This document shows positions 1 to 8,557 of a stretch of 64,000 nt of DNA, piece by piece; positions within the stretch are counted from its first letter, which is position 1, and every line of letters starts with the position of its first letter. The translations under genes were made by a program, and so were the position numbers. The notes under the pieces are model-generated. The model was not told the DNA's origin. It saw only the letters and a program-made list of their open reading frames with translations, and searched no databases. The stretch lies in assembly GCF_016412875.1 (NCBI RefSeq), contig NZ_JAEKPD010000014.1:62001-126000 (forward strand). Direction: 5' to 3'. This DNA comes from Palleronia pontilimi (GTDB taxonomy: Bacteria; Pseudomonadota; Alphaproteobacteria; Rhodobacterales; Rhodobacteraceae).

Positions 1-474
1 GCCCATGGCGCGGCGCCCGAAGACCATGGATTCGACCAGCACCAAGGTCGCGCCCGGATCCAGATCGACGTCGAGCTGGCGATCGATGGACGCGCCGTCG
101 AACACGATCAGCTCTTGCGGCAACCAATGCAGCACCGCGCCATCGGCCACGGACAGGTGCGTGCGGATGCGGGCGACCCCGGACTGGCTGCGATAGGCCC
201 GCTCGGCCGCCTGCGTCGTCACCACCAGGTGGCTGCCCGGCCCCGCTTGCGCGCTCAACTCGAAGCGATCCCCGCCGGTCAATCCGCCCGCGGTGTTCAG
301 CACGATGGCCTCCACGGCATCGGCGCGTCGGGGGAAGGCGACCTTCGTGGATCCGGACGTCCTGAACCGGTCGATGGCCGAACGCTCGCCCACGCGCTTG
401 GTCGACAGCTTCAGCGCGCCCAGCGATCGCGGAGCGGCCGTCGCCTTGCTCGATGCCAAGAATGCGTGGGTCAT
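1..474 (-). CDS. ureD: Urease accessory protein UreD, 5' part (runs off the window)
   Basis: UreD (UreH) acts with UreF and UreG as the chaperone complex that delivers nickel to apo-urease in the cytoplasm. Translating the minus strand gives diagnostic stretches: NTAGGLTGGDRF, TTQAAERAYRS and LHWLPQELIVFDGA, all typical of the family. About 158 residues are present. The C-terminal part, and probably ureABCEFG, lie beyond position 1. The start is uncertain: I chose the ATG at 474, just before the conserved region, but an in-frame ATG at 543 would add 23 residues and neither has a convincing ribosome site. It diverges from the urea transporter operon, so uptake and hydrolysis of urea are encoded side by side. 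The family call is firm; only the start is doubtful. Confidence 0.88.
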   Translation of the reverse strand, partial: MTHAFLASSKATAAPRSLGALKLSTKRVGERSAIDRFRTSGSTKVAFPRRADAVEAIVLNTAGGLTGGDRFELSAQAGPGSHLVVTTQAAERAYRSQSGVARIRTHLSVADGAVLHWLPQELIVFDGASIDRQLDVDLDPGATLVLVESMVFGRRAMG

Positions 475-754
475 ACGCAGCGTCGCCCCCAAAGTCCGAC
501 CCGCCCGTTTCAGCATGGCCGTGTCGAGGTAGCTATCGCGCATGGCTGGCGATCAGCGTGATTGCGCGCATCTGCCCAAATGGGATGCAGTCAATACCGC
601 ATATGCGCATAAAAAGTGCAAACCGACGGGATTCCATGGTATTTCCTGCCGTTACGGGAAAGACTCGCGAACAGCGGGACGCCCATTAACCTCGCCTTAG
701 CACCGGATCCGCCAAGATCGTGGTCGTCATGCCCCATCCGTAATTGATAAATTT

Positions 755-1132
755 ATGAGCGGTCTGAAACCTCTTCTTCTCGTGCTGTGTTTCCTGTCAG
801 GCCCGGCCATTGCCGGGGACCGCCCCCTGATGGCGGCCTTCGCCACCTGCGCGGGACGTCTTTCGGCCGAGCTCGAACACGCCTGGCTCATGCGCGATGC
901 GGGATCGGCGCGGATCGAAGATCGGCGCAGGCATTTCCTGTCGCTTCTGGACGCCACCGTTCCCGCCGGGCGGCAACGCGATGCGCTGGACCTGCGGATC
1001 CGGGCCAAGGCCGCCCACGCCGCGCTGCTGGCGCAGGCCAGCTTCGCCACCCGGGCCGACCACGCGCAATGGGCCCAGCGCCGCGCCAGGCTCGAAATCA
1101 CGTCCTGCGCCGGATACCTTCTCGAAAGTTAG
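755..1132 (+). CDS. Small exported hypothetical protein upstream of urtA
   Basis: A 125-residue protein with an N-terminal signal peptide (hydrophobic core LLLVLCFLSG, cleavage plausible after AIAG). The mature part is helical and rich in Ala and Arg, with one Cys in FATCAG near the mature N terminus and one in TSCAG near the C terminus, which could form a disulfide in the periplasm. No catalytic motif is visible. It lies between divergent ureD and urtA in the same orientation as the transporter. It may be part of the urea locus, but about 300 bp separate it from urtA, so co-transcription is unproven. I do not recognise a named family. Coding bias and the clean signal peptide argue that it is real. 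Confidence 0.6.
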   Translation: MSGLKPLLLVLCFLSGPAIAGDRPLMAAFATCAGRLSAELEHAWLMRDAGSARIEDRRRHFLSLLDATVPAGRQRDALDLRIRAKAAHAALLAQASFATRADHAQWAQRRARLEITSCAGYLLES

Positions 1133-1308
1133 ACACGCACCGGCAAGTGACCGCCCAGCGCCCAAATTTCAGGCGAATGGAAGGTGCCGCGCATAATTTT
1201 TCACTGTTCGCAGGCGGCGGGCCGCACTTCCGTGCCCCCTGCCTCGCGCTTTCAGCCGTTCTAATGGAACCACTGTTGCGGGATCTGAGCATCTCGAAGA
1301 ACGCGCGG

Positions 1309-1324
1309 TGGTGCTGGCCTTGCA
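1309..1324 (+). promoter_or_regulatory. Candidate sigma-54 (-24/-12) promoter for urtA
   Basis: The sequence TGGTGCTGGCCTTGCA has the GG-N10-GC spacing of sigma-54 promoters and a perfect TTGCA -12 box; the -24 half (TGGTGCT) departs from TGGCACG. It lies about 105 bp before the urtA ATG. Nitrogen control of urea uptake through NtrC and RpoN is established in other proteobacteria, which makes this plausible, but GC-rich DNA gives chance matches. A GCAC-TTCC-GTGC palindrome sits at 1224-1235, but its spacing does not fit the NtrC consensus. Confidence 0.4.
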
Positions 1325-1430
1325 ATCCCGAACACCACCGCGCTCCGCAATCATATTGCGTGGGGGCGCATATGAAGGACCGATCCTTCGAACGCAATAT
1401 TCCCCGCGCGGTGCCGAAAGGATTACTGCG

Positions 1431-2705
1431 ATGCCGAAGACACTTCTGAGTTCCGCCGCCATTCTGGCCGCGTCCGTGCTGCCCGCGATGGCGCAAGACT
1501 GCCCGATCAAGGTCGGCGTGCTTCACTCACTTTCCGGAACGATGGCGATCTCGGAGACGACCCTGAAGGACACGATGGAGATGCTGATCGAACAGCAGAA
1601 CGCCGATGGCGGTCTGCTGGGCTGTGACCTGGAAGCAGTCGTGGTCGATCCGGCCTCGGACTGGCCGCTTTTCGCGGAAAAGGCGCGCGAGCTTCTGACC
1701 GTGCACGAAGTCGACGTGATCTTCGGCAACTGGACCAGCGTGTCGCGCAAATCCGTCCTGCCGGTGCTCGAAGAGCTGAACGGCCTTCTGTTCTATCCCG
1801 TCCAGTACGAGGGCGAGGAATCGTCGAAGAACGTCTTCTACACCGGCGCCGCGCCCAACCAGCAGGCGATCCCGGCCACCGACTATTTCCTGGAAGAGCT
1901 CGGCGTCGAGAAATTCGCCCTGCTCGGAACCGACTACGTCTATCCCCGCACCACCAACAACATCCTGGAAAGCTACCTTCAGCAAAAGGGCATCGACGAC
2001 AGCGACATCTTCGTCAACTACACGCCGTTCGGCCATTCGGACTGGTCGAAGATCGTGTCCGACGTGGTGGCCCTGGGCGCGGACGGCAAGAAGGTCGGCG
2101 TGATCTCGACCATCAACGGCGACGCGAATGTGGGCTTCTACAAGGAGCTCGCCGCCGCCGGGATCTCGGCCGATGACATCCCTGTCGTCGCCTTCTCGGT
2201 CGGCGAGGAAGAGCTGTCGGGTCTGGACACGTCGAACCTGGTCGGCCACCTGGCGGCGTGGAACTACTTCCAGTCCGCCGACACCGACGCCAACGCGGAA
2301 TGGGTCGCGGCGTGGAAAGAGCGCATGGGCGAGGACCGCGTGACCAACGACCCGATGGAGGCCCATTACATCGGCTTCAACATGTGGGTGAACGCGGTCG
2401 AGCAGGCAGGCACCACCGACGTGGATGCGGTGCGCGAGGCGATGTACGGGCAGGAATTCCCGAACCTGACCGGCGGCACGGCCGTGATGCTGCCCAACCA
2501 CCACCTGTCGAAGCCGGTCCTAATCGGCGAGATCCAGGAAGACGGCCAGTTCGACATCATCAGCCAGACCGAGGAAGTGCCGGGCGACGCCTGGACCGAC
2601 TACCTGCCCGAATCGGCCGTGCTGACGTCCGACTGGGCCGCGCTCGACTGCGGGATGTACAACACCGAAACCGAGTCCTGCGTGCAGATCAAGTCGAACT
2701 ACTGA
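1431..2705 (+). CDS. urtA: Urea ABC transporter, substrate-binding protein UrtA
   Basis: UrtA is the periplasmic binding protein that captures urea (or short amides) for the UrtBCDE ABC transporter. The 424-residue product starts at the ATG at 1431, which gives a proper signal peptide ending AMAQ. The mature protein opens with CPIKVGVLHSLSG, typical of the Leu/Ile/Val-type type I fold. The FFYPVQYEG-like stretch (LLFYPVQYEGEE) and GNWTSVSRKSV are characteristic of UrtA rather than amino-acid-binding relatives. It is first in a five-gene operon in canonical order urtABCDE. A strong hairpin follows the stop codon, which may raise its expression relative to the membrane genes. Confidence 0.95.
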   Translation: MPKTLLSSAAILAASVLPAMAQDCPIKVGVLHSLSGTMAISETTLKDTMEMLIEQQNADGGLLGCDLEAVVVDPASDWPLFAEKARELLTVHEVDVIFGNWTSVSRKSVLPVLEELNGLLFYPVQYEGEESSKNVFYTGAAPNQQAIPATDYFLEELGVEKFALLGTDYVYPRTTNNILESYLQQKGIDDSDIFVNYTPFGHSDWSKIVSDVVALGADGKKVGVISTINGDANVGFYKELAAAGISADDIPVVAFSVGEEELSGLDTSNLVGHLAAWNYFQSADTDANAEWVAAWKERMGEDRVTNDPMEAHYIGFNMWVNAVEQAGTTDVDAVREAMYGQEFPNLTGGTAVMLPNHHLSKPVLIGEIQEDGQFDIISQTEEVPGDAWTDYLPESAVLTSDWAALDCGMYNTETESCVQIKSNY

Positions 2706-2713
2706 GCGATCTG

Positions 2714-2739
2714 TCCCGGGGGCCACGGCGCCCCCGGGA
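2714..2739 (+). promoter_or_regulatory. Intercistronic hairpin between urtA and urtB
   Basis: A perfect 10-bp stem (TCCCGGGGGC pairing with GCCCCCGGGA) with a 6-nt loop lies 9 nt after the urtA stop. No T-tract follows, so it is less likely a full terminator than an mRNA-stabilising or partially attenuating element. Such elements typically give more binding protein than permease. Confidence 0.65.
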
Positions 2740-2758
2740 TCCTTGGTTGGGGGCCGGA

Positions 2759-4723
2759 ATGACACGTCATCTTTGGAAGATACTCGCCCTGGCCGTCACG
2801 CTGGTGGCGGCGCCCGCGACCGCGCAGGACGCCGACGCCCCGATCCAGCGGGTCTTGCAAGAGCATGGCCAGATCATCGCCGACTCCTCGCGCCTGACGA
2901 TCGGGCCCGCCATCGACGCGCTGGCCACGTCCGGCCTGCCAGCGGCGCAGACCGTCCTTGAGAAATGGCGCGCGAAAGAGATGTGGCGGGACGAGGCGAG
3001 CGGTCTGTTCGTCTGGGCCGAGGAAATCGACCGCGACACGATCCGCGCCTTCGACTTCGCCGATGGCGCGGAAATCGGCACGCGCCCCGATGACGATTAC
3101 ACGCAGCTGAAACCCAATAGCGGCATCCGCGCCATGATCGGGGCCGCGCTGGTCCGGTTCCAGCTGTCGGACCCGTCGCCCGCCATCCGCGCCCGCGCGC
3201 TGAACGCGATCGAGCGGGACGCCGAGGCCTCGCACCTGGTGGCGCTGCGCGAGGCCGCGGCGACCGAGGACAACCCGCGCCTGGCCGACCGCATTGCGCG
3301 GCTCGAGCGCCTGCTGACCATCCGCTTCGCCGAAGACGACGCCGAGCGCATCGCCGCCATCGACAGCTTCCACGGGGACCTGGCCGTCGACGTGCGCGCG
3401 GCGCTCAACCCGCTGGCCGCGACGGTCATCGACGTCGCCACGGTGATGCCCGAAGGCGAGGCCATCGTCGGCCGCCTGCGCCCCGGCAGCGACCGCCTGC
3501 CCGAGGCCGACGCCTACGCGATCCTGGTCGACAAGGGCCTGGCCAAGCCGCGCATCTCGCGCGACGCGCAGCGCGCCGCCCTGGTGTCGCATATCGACGG
3601 TGGCGCGGTCGCCGGGATCGAGGTCGCGACGCTGGACACCGAAGCCGCGCGCGAAATGGCCTATGCGGCACTGGCCGAGACCGGCGCGGTCGAACCCGTC
3701 GCCACCTCAGCCGAGATCACTGCCGCGCTGGACGGCTTCACCTTCTACGAACGCTACACCGCCGCGTCGCCCGCCGTCGCCATCGCAGCCGCGGCGGTCC
3801 TGACCAGCATCGAGAACACCGTCGCTTTGAACCAGGCGGCGGACCTGGCCCTCGACGCGCTGTCTTTGGCGTCGATCTATTTCCTGGCGGCCATCGGGCT
3901 GGCGATCACCTTCGGCGTCATGGGCGTCATCAACATGGCCCATGGCGAATTCATCATGATGGGCGCCTATACGGGCTACGTGGTCCAGCAGATCGTCCCC
4001 GACTACACATTGTCGATCCTGGTCGCGCTGCCGCTGGCCTTCGCGATCACCTTCGCGGCGGGCGTCGCGATGGAGCGGCTGGTGATCCGCTGGCTCTATC
4101 ACCGCCCGCTGGAAACGCTGCTGGCGACCTTCGGCATCTCGATCGCGCTGCAACAGATCGCCAAGAACATCTTCGGCACCCAGGCGCGGCCCCTGACCTC
4201 GCCCGACTGGCTGGACGGATCGCTGGCGATCAACGACATCGTGTCGATCAGCTACATCCGCATCGCGATCTTCATCCTCGCGCTGGTGTTCCTGGCGCTG
4301 TTCTTGTTCGTGATGAACCGCACGCGGCTGGGACTGGAAGTGCGCGCCGTCACCCAGAACCCGCGCATGGCGGCGTCCATGGGGATCAACCCGGACCGCA
4401 TCAACATGCTGACCTTCGGCTTCGGCTCGGGCATCGCCGGGATCGCGGGCGTGGCCATCGGGCTTTACGCCAAGGTCACCAGCGAGATGGGCGCCGACTA
4501 CATCGTGCAAAGCTTCATGACCGTGGTCGTGGGCGGCGTCGGCAGCATCTGGGGCACGCTGCTGGGCGCCACGATGGTGGGCACCCTGCAAAAGGGGATC
4601 GAGTGGCTGAACCCGTCCAACACGCTGGCCGCCCAGACCTACATGATCCTGTTCATCATCCTGTTCATCCAGTTCCGGCCGCGCGGCATCGTCGCGCTGC
4701 GCGGGCGCGCGGCGGAGGCATAG
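2759..4723 (+). CDS. urtB: Urea ABC transporter, permease UrtB
   Basis: UrtB is one of the two inner-membrane permeases of the urea importer. The 654-residue protein has a signal peptide (LALAVTLVAAPATAQ) and a long periplasmic N-terminal region of about 330 residues rich in Ala, Asp and Glu. The LivH-type multi-pass permease domain begins near residue 360, with GVINMAHGEF, RTRLGLEVRAVTQN and GGVGSIWGTLLGA as family landmarks. The N-terminal extension is a known UrtB property and separates it from the shorter LivH. The start at 2759 follows GGGGCCGG. It ends one base before urtC begins, so translation is probably coupled. Confidence 0.93.
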   Translation: MTRHLWKILALAVTLVAAPATAQDADAPIQRVLQEHGQIIADSSRLTIGPAIDALATSGLPAAQTVLEKWRAKEMWRDEASGLFVWAEEIDRDTIRAFDFADGAEIGTRPDDDYTQLKPNSGIRAMIGAALVRFQLSDPSPAIRARALNAIERDAEASHLVALREAAATEDNPRLADRIARLERLLTIRFAEDDAERIAAIDSFHGDLAVDVRAALNPLAATVIDVATVMPEGEAIVGRLRPGSDRLPEADAYAILVDKGLAKPRISRDAQRAALVSHIDGGAVAGIEVATLDTEAAREMAYAALAETGAVEPVATSAEITAALDGFTFYERYTAASPAVAIAAAAVLTSIENTVALNQAADLALDALSLASIYFLAAIGLAITFGVMGVINMAHGEFIMMGAYTGYVVQQIVPDYTLSILVALPLAFAITFAAGVAMERLVIRWLYHRPLETLLATFGISIALQQIAKNIFGTQARPLTSPDWLDGSLAINDIVSISYIRIAIFILALVFLALFLFVMNRTRLGLEVRAVTQNPRMAASMGINPDRINMLTFGFGSGIAGIAGVAIGLYAKVTSEMGADYIVQSFMTVVVGGVGSIWGTLLGATMVGTLQKGIEWLNPSNTLAAQTYMILFIILFIQFRPRGIVALRGRAAEA

Positions 4724-4724
4724 C

Positions 4725-5984
4725 ATGGCCGACCTGACCGCAGGATCCCTGCGCTCCCGCCCGCTGGTGCTGCGCTATCCCGCGACGCTGGTGTTCCTGG
4801 CCTGCCTTGCGCTCTTCACGCTGGGTGTCACCATCCTGTCCGAAGGCTTCGGCATCGGCGTCATCTCCACGAGCTTCGTCAAGACGCTGGGCAAGACGCT
4901 GTGCCTGTGCCTGGTCGCGCTGGCGATGGATCTGGTCTGGGGGTATTGCGGGATCCTGTCGCTGGGGCACATGGCGTTCTTCGGGCTGGGCGGCTACGCC
5001 ATCGGCATGTGGCTGATGTACGAGCGGACGCGACTGATCGTCGTCGACAGCCTGGCCGCGGCCCCCCTGCCCCCCACGCCGCAAGAGATCTCGGACGGGA
5101 TCGCGTCGCAGATCTTCGGCGTCGTCGGCGCGTCCGAATTCCCGCCCATCTGGGCCTTCGCGCACTCCCTGCCCCTGCAACTGGCCGCCGTCGTGCTCGC
5201 GCCGGGACTGCTGGCGCTGGTCTTCGGCTGGCTGGCGTTCCGCAGCCGTGTGACGGGCGTTTACCTGTCGATCCTGACGCAGGCGATGACGCTGGCGCTG
5301 GCGCTCTACCTCTTCCAGAACGACAGCGGTCTGCGGGGCAACAACGGTCTGTCGGGCCTGCAGAACCTGCCGGGGCTCGAGCGCGTGGGCCAGGCCACCG
5401 TGTCGCTGTGGTTCTTCTGGGGCTCGGCGCTGGCGCTCGGGCTGGGCTACGTGCTGGCGACCTGGGTCGTGTCCGGCAAGTTCGGCTCGGTGCTGCGCGG
5501 CATCCGCGACGACGAGGCGCGCGTGCGCTTCCTGGGCTACCCGGTCGAGGCGTTCAAACTGTTCATCTTCACCCTGTCGGCGGTCATCGCCGGGATCGCG
5601 GGCGCGCTTTATTACCCGCAGGCCGGCATCATCAACCCGGCCGAGCTTGCGCCCATCGCGTCGATCTACCTGGCTGTCTGGGTCGCCATCGGCGGGCGTG
5701 GCCGCCTTTACGGCGCGGTGATCGGGGCGGCCTTCGTGTCGCTTTTGTCCACCTGGTTCACCGGCGGGCAGGCGCCCGATCTCTGGATCGGGTCCTACCG
5801 GGTGCAGTGGGTCAACTGGTGGACGGTGCTTCTGGGCCTGTCCTTCGTCGCCGTCACGCTGTTCGCGCCCAAGGGGATCGGCGGGCTGATCGACCTGCTG
5901 GCCGAACGGCGCAGACCCGACCGGCACGGCAAGGACCTGGGCCCTGGCGAAGGCGCGCTGCGCGAAGAAGAGGCGGACCGATGA
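4725..5984 (+). CDS. urtC: Urea ABC transporter, permease UrtC
   Basis: Second membrane subunit of the urea importer, LivM type, 419 residues. It has about ten hydrophobic segments, the GYCGILSLGHMAFFGLGGYA stretch near residue 70 typical of UrtC, and RGIRDDEARVRFLGYPVEAF before the last transmembrane cluster. The C-terminal tail is cytoplasmic and charged. The start is ATG at 4725 immediately after the urtB stop, and the 3' end overlaps urtD in an ATGA arrangement at 5981-5984. Length and order match urt operons elsewhere. Confidence 0.93.
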   Translation: MADLTAGSLRSRPLVLRYPATLVFLACLALFTLGVTILSEGFGIGVISTSFVKTLGKTLCLCLVALAMDLVWGYCGILSLGHMAFFGLGGYAIGMWLMYERTRLIVVDSLAAAPLPPTPQEISDGIASQIFGVVGASEFPPIWAFAHSLPLQLAAVVLAPGLLALVFGWLAFRSRVTGVYLSILTQAMTLALALYLFQNDSGLRGNNGLSGLQNLPGLERVGQATVSLWFFWGSALALGLGYVLATWVVSGKFGSVLRGIRDDEARVRFLGYPVEAFKLFIFTLSAVIAGIAGALYYPQAGIINPAELAPIASIYLAVWVAIGGRGRLYGAVIGAAFVSLLSTWFTGGQAPDLWIGSYRVQWVNWWTVLLGLSFVAVTLFAPKGIGGLIDLLAERRRPDRHGKDLGPGEGALREEEADR

Positions 5985-6721
5985 GCGCGCTTCTGGAAGT
6001 CTCGGGCGTGTCGGTCAGTTTCGACGGCTTCAAGGCGCTCAACAACCTGTCCTTCAGCATCGGCAAATCGGAACTGCGCGCCGTCATCGGCCCGAACGGT
6101 GCGGGCAAGACGACCTTCATGGATGTCGTCACCGGCAAGACCCGGCCGGACGAGGGCCGCATCCTGTGGGGCGAGCCGCCGGTGTCGCTTCTGGGCAAAT
6201 CCGAAAGCGCCATCGCCGTCGCGGGCGTCGGGCGCAAGTTCCAAAGACCGACCGTGTTCGAGGATCAGTCGGTCCAGGACAACCTGATGATGGCGCTCAG
6301 CAAGCCGCGCACGCCCTTCTCGGTGCTGACCTTCAAGCCCGCATCCGTCGATTACGCGCGGATCAAGGAACTGGCCGAGGTGATCGGTCTGAGCGCGGAG
6401 CTCGGGCGCAAATCCGGCGAGCTGTCGCACGGCCAGAAGCAATGGCTCGAGATCGGGATGCTGCTGGCGCAAGAGCCGAAGCTGCTGCTGGTGGACGAGC
6501 CCGCCGCCGGGATGACCACCGCCGAGCGCGAGAAGACGACCCGCATCCTGCGCGATGCGGCACGGGACCGGGCGGTGGTTGTGGTCGAGCATGACATGGA
6601 TTTCGTGCGCAAGCTCGACTGCAAGGTGACCGTGCTGCACGAAGGCTCGGTCCTGGCCGAAGGGTCGCTGGACCATGTGACCGGGAACAAGGACGTGATC
6701 GAGGTGTATCTTGGCCGATGA
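5981..6721 (+). CDS. urtD: Urea ABC transporter, ATP-binding protein UrtD
   Basis: UrtD is one of the paired ATPases that power the importer from the cytoplasmic face. The 246-residue protein has Walker A GPNGAGKT at about residues 37-44, the short signature LSHGQKQWLEI (characteristic of UrtD, replacing LSGGQ), Walker B LLLVDEPAAGM and the H-loop VVVEHDM. It starts at ATG 5981, overlapping the urtC stop by four bases, and its own end overlaps urtE by 11 bases, showing tight coupling. No lesions were seen. Confidence 0.94.
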   Translation: MSALLEVSGVSVSFDGFKALNNLSFSIGKSELRAVIGPNGAGKTTFMDVVTGKTRPDEGRILWGEPPVSLLGKSESAIAVAGVGRKFQRPTVFEDQSVQDNLMMALSKPRTPFSVLTFKPASVDYARIKELAEVIGLSAELGRKSGELSHGQKQWLEIGMLLAQEPKLLLVDEPAAGMTTAEREKTTRILRDAARDRAVVVVEHDMDFVRKLDCKVTVLHEGSVLAEGSLDHVTGNKDVIEVYLGR

Positions 6722-7418
6722 TTTCCTGAGCGTCCGGGGGCTCACGCTGCACTACGGCGGCAGCCAGATCCTGAACGGCATCGACCTGTCGGCGGTACGC
6801 GGCGAGGTGACCTGCATCACGGGCACCAACGGGGTCGGCAAGACATCGCTGTTGAAGGCTCTGTCGGGCACCCATCCCCGGTCGGACGGCGATTATGTGC
6901 TGGACGGCCAGCCGATCGGGCGACTGAAAGCCTTCGACCTGGCCAGGCGCGGCGTGGCCTACGTGCCCCAGGGCCGCGAGATTTTCCCGTTCCTGACCGT
7001 GCGCGAAAACCTGGAAACCGGCTTCGCCTGCCTGCCGAAATCCAAACGCCAGGTGAACGACGAGATCTTCGAGCTTTTTCCCATCCTCAAGACATTCCTG
7101 AACCGACGCGGCGGCGACCTGTCGGGCGGCCAGCAACAACAGCTTGCCATCGCCCGCGCGCTGGTCTCGGACCCGAAGGTGCTGCTACTCGACGAGCCGA
7201 CCGAGGGCATCCAGCCCAACGTCATTCAGCAGATCGCACAGACCATTCGCATCCTGAAAGCGCGCGGAACCATCGCGATCATCCTTGTCGAGCAGTTCCT
7301 GAGCTTTGCCCATGACCTGGGCGATACGTTCATCGTCATGGAGCGCGGCAAGGTGAAGCTCAGGGGGCGCAAGAGCAGCCTGTCGATCGAGGACCTCGTC
7401 GCCAGCACGGCCCTTTGA
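6711..7418 (+). CDS. urtE: Urea ABC transporter, ATP-binding protein UrtE
   Basis: Second ATPase of the urea importer, 235 residues, LivF type. Motifs: Walker A GTNGVGKT near residue 38, the Q-loop region YVPQGREIFPFLTV, signature DLSGGQQQQLAIARAL, Walker B LLLDEPTEGIQP and H-loop ILVEQ. The only good in-frame start is TTG at 6711, inside the end of urtD; ATG at 6719 is out of frame. The rare start codon plus overlap suggests translational coupling. It is the last gene of the operon: a 230-bp gap with an inverted repeat follows. Confidence 0.93.
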   Translation: MADDFLSVRGLTLHYGGSQILNGIDLSAVRGEVTCITGTNGVGKTSLLKALSGTHPRSDGDYVLDGQPIGRLKAFDLARRGVAYVPQGREIFPFLTVRENLETGFACLPKSKRQVNDEIFELFPILKTFLNRRGGDLSGGQQQQLAIARALVSDPKVLLLDEPTEGIQPNVIQQIAQTIRILKARGTIAIILVEQFLSFAHDLGDTFIVMERGKVKLRGRKSSLSIEDLVASTAL

Positions 7419-7419
7419 C

Positions 7420-7463
7420 CAGGGCCCGTTCTTTGCCAGATTCCAGGTGGGACCGGGGCCCTG
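7420..7463 (+). terminator. Inverted repeat after urtE, possible transcription end
   Basis: CAGGGCCC at 7420-7427 pairs perfectly with GGGCCCTG at 7456-7463, two bases after the urtE stop. The loop is 28 nt and no T-run follows, so it is at best a weak or factor-dependent terminator. The position at the end of the operon is the main argument. Confidence 0.35.
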
Positions 7464-7650
7464 AAAGCCACCGCGCGCGCCCTGTTTTCAAGGGGCCGCC
7501 TTTGCATTTCGCCCGAAGCGATTGCAGCCTGTAAAGGACATGGACTTCACCATCATTTCGCCGCATTTCACGGTGAAAGGGTGCTGTCCAGACCCCACCG
7601 ATTCGGCGCGTTGTCCAACCGGTTCCAACTCTTCATAAAAGGCTCGTGCC

Positions 7651-8556
7651 ATGCGTTTTGGCAAACTTCTTCTCGGCTCCACCATCGTCGTCGTGTCCCT
7701 GTGGGTCATCATCGGTGAGCAGATTTCAGGCGTCAGCTCGGACGCCGTGGTCAACGCGCGGCTCAGCACGGTGCGCGCCACGCAGGCCGGCACGCTCGAT
7801 ATGCCGTTCCGCGCCTTCGGCTCGCATATCGGAGCCGAGGAACAGATCGGCACGCTGAGCGCGACCCTGCCGCAGATGACCCGCGCCGACGACCTGCGGA
7901 TGGAACGCGCCTTCGCCGCCGCCGATCTTCAGCGCCTGGTCACCATTCGCAATGCGCAGAAGATTTCGTCGGCGATGCCGTTCGCCGTGGCCAGCAACGA
8001 CCCCAGCACTGGTCTGGAACTCGACGAAGATCCGGCCAGCGTCGCGGACGCCGACATGACCCGCGCCGAGCAGCGCCTTGCCGCCCTCGACCAGCGGATC
8101 GCGACGGAAACGGCCCGCCTGGGCGCGCAGACCAGCCAGCCCCTGAACGCCCCCGTCGAAGGTGTGCTGTGGGAAGTTCTCGCCGATCACGGCGAACACG
8201 TCGAGCGCGGGCAGGACATCGCCAAGCTGATGATGTGCGGCTCCGCGCTGGTCACGCTGTCGGTGCCCGACAACATCTACGCCCGCCTGTCGGTCGGGCA
8301 ATCGGCACGCTTCCGGCTGAACGGTTCGAAGACGGTGCTCGACGGCACGATCACCCGCATGGCGGGGTCCGGAGCCGAGACGATCTACCGCAACCTGGTC
8401 GTCGCGCCGTCTGAAAAGCATCTCGAGCGCTTCGATGTCGCCTTGCTCGTGCCGGGCCTTCGGAACGATCCCGCCCTGCGCTGTTCTGCGGGGCAAACCG
8501 GTCGCGTGTTCTTCGATAGCCGTCCGCTTGACTGGGTGCGGAGCTTCCTGAACTGA
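7651..8556 (+). CDS. HlyD-like membrane-fusion protein, BgsB-like partner of the next glycosyltransferase
   Basis: A 301-residue protein with one N-terminal membrane anchor (LLLGSTIVVVSLWVIIG, residues 6-22) and a periplasmic part with a short central coiled coil (about residues 130-160). The coiled coil is flanked by lipoyl/barrel-sandwich halves: STVRATQAGTLDMPF, and later APVEGVLWEVLADHGEHVERGQDIAKL. This is the HlyD/Alg44-type adaptor fold. It ends one base before a BcsA-like glycosyltransferase, so the pair is co-translated. In Sinorhizobium the same pair, bgsB (membrane-fusion) and bgsA (synthase), makes mixed-linkage beta-glucan; size and order match here. By that analogy it helps pass the nascent polysaccharide through the periplasm. 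The role is inferred; the fold is well supported. Confidence 0.75.
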   Translation: MRFGKLLLGSTIVVVSLWVIIGEQISGVSSDAVVNARLSTVRATQAGTLDMPFRAFGSHIGAEEQIGTLSATLPQMTRADDLRMERAFAAADLQRLVTIRNAQKISSAMPFAVASNDPSTGLELDEDPASVADADMTRAEQRLAALDQRIATETARLGAQTSQPLNAPVEGVLWEVLADHGEHVERGQDIAKLMMCGSALVTLSVPDNIYARLSVGQSARFRLNGSKTVLDGTITRMAGSGAETIYRNLVVAPSEKHLERFDVALLVPGLRNDPALRCSAGQTGRVFFDSRPLDWVRSFLN

Positions 8557-8557
8557 C

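Noticed and set aside
1224-1235. GCAC-TTCC-GTGC palindrome as an NtrC site
   Set aside because: The spacing is 4 bases where the NtrC site needs GCAC-N7-GTGC, so it does not fit.
3707-4726. Long minus-strand frames opposite urtB and urtC
   Set aside because: High GC removes stops on the antisense strand; translations are Arg/Asp/Gln-rich shadows of clear transporter genes.
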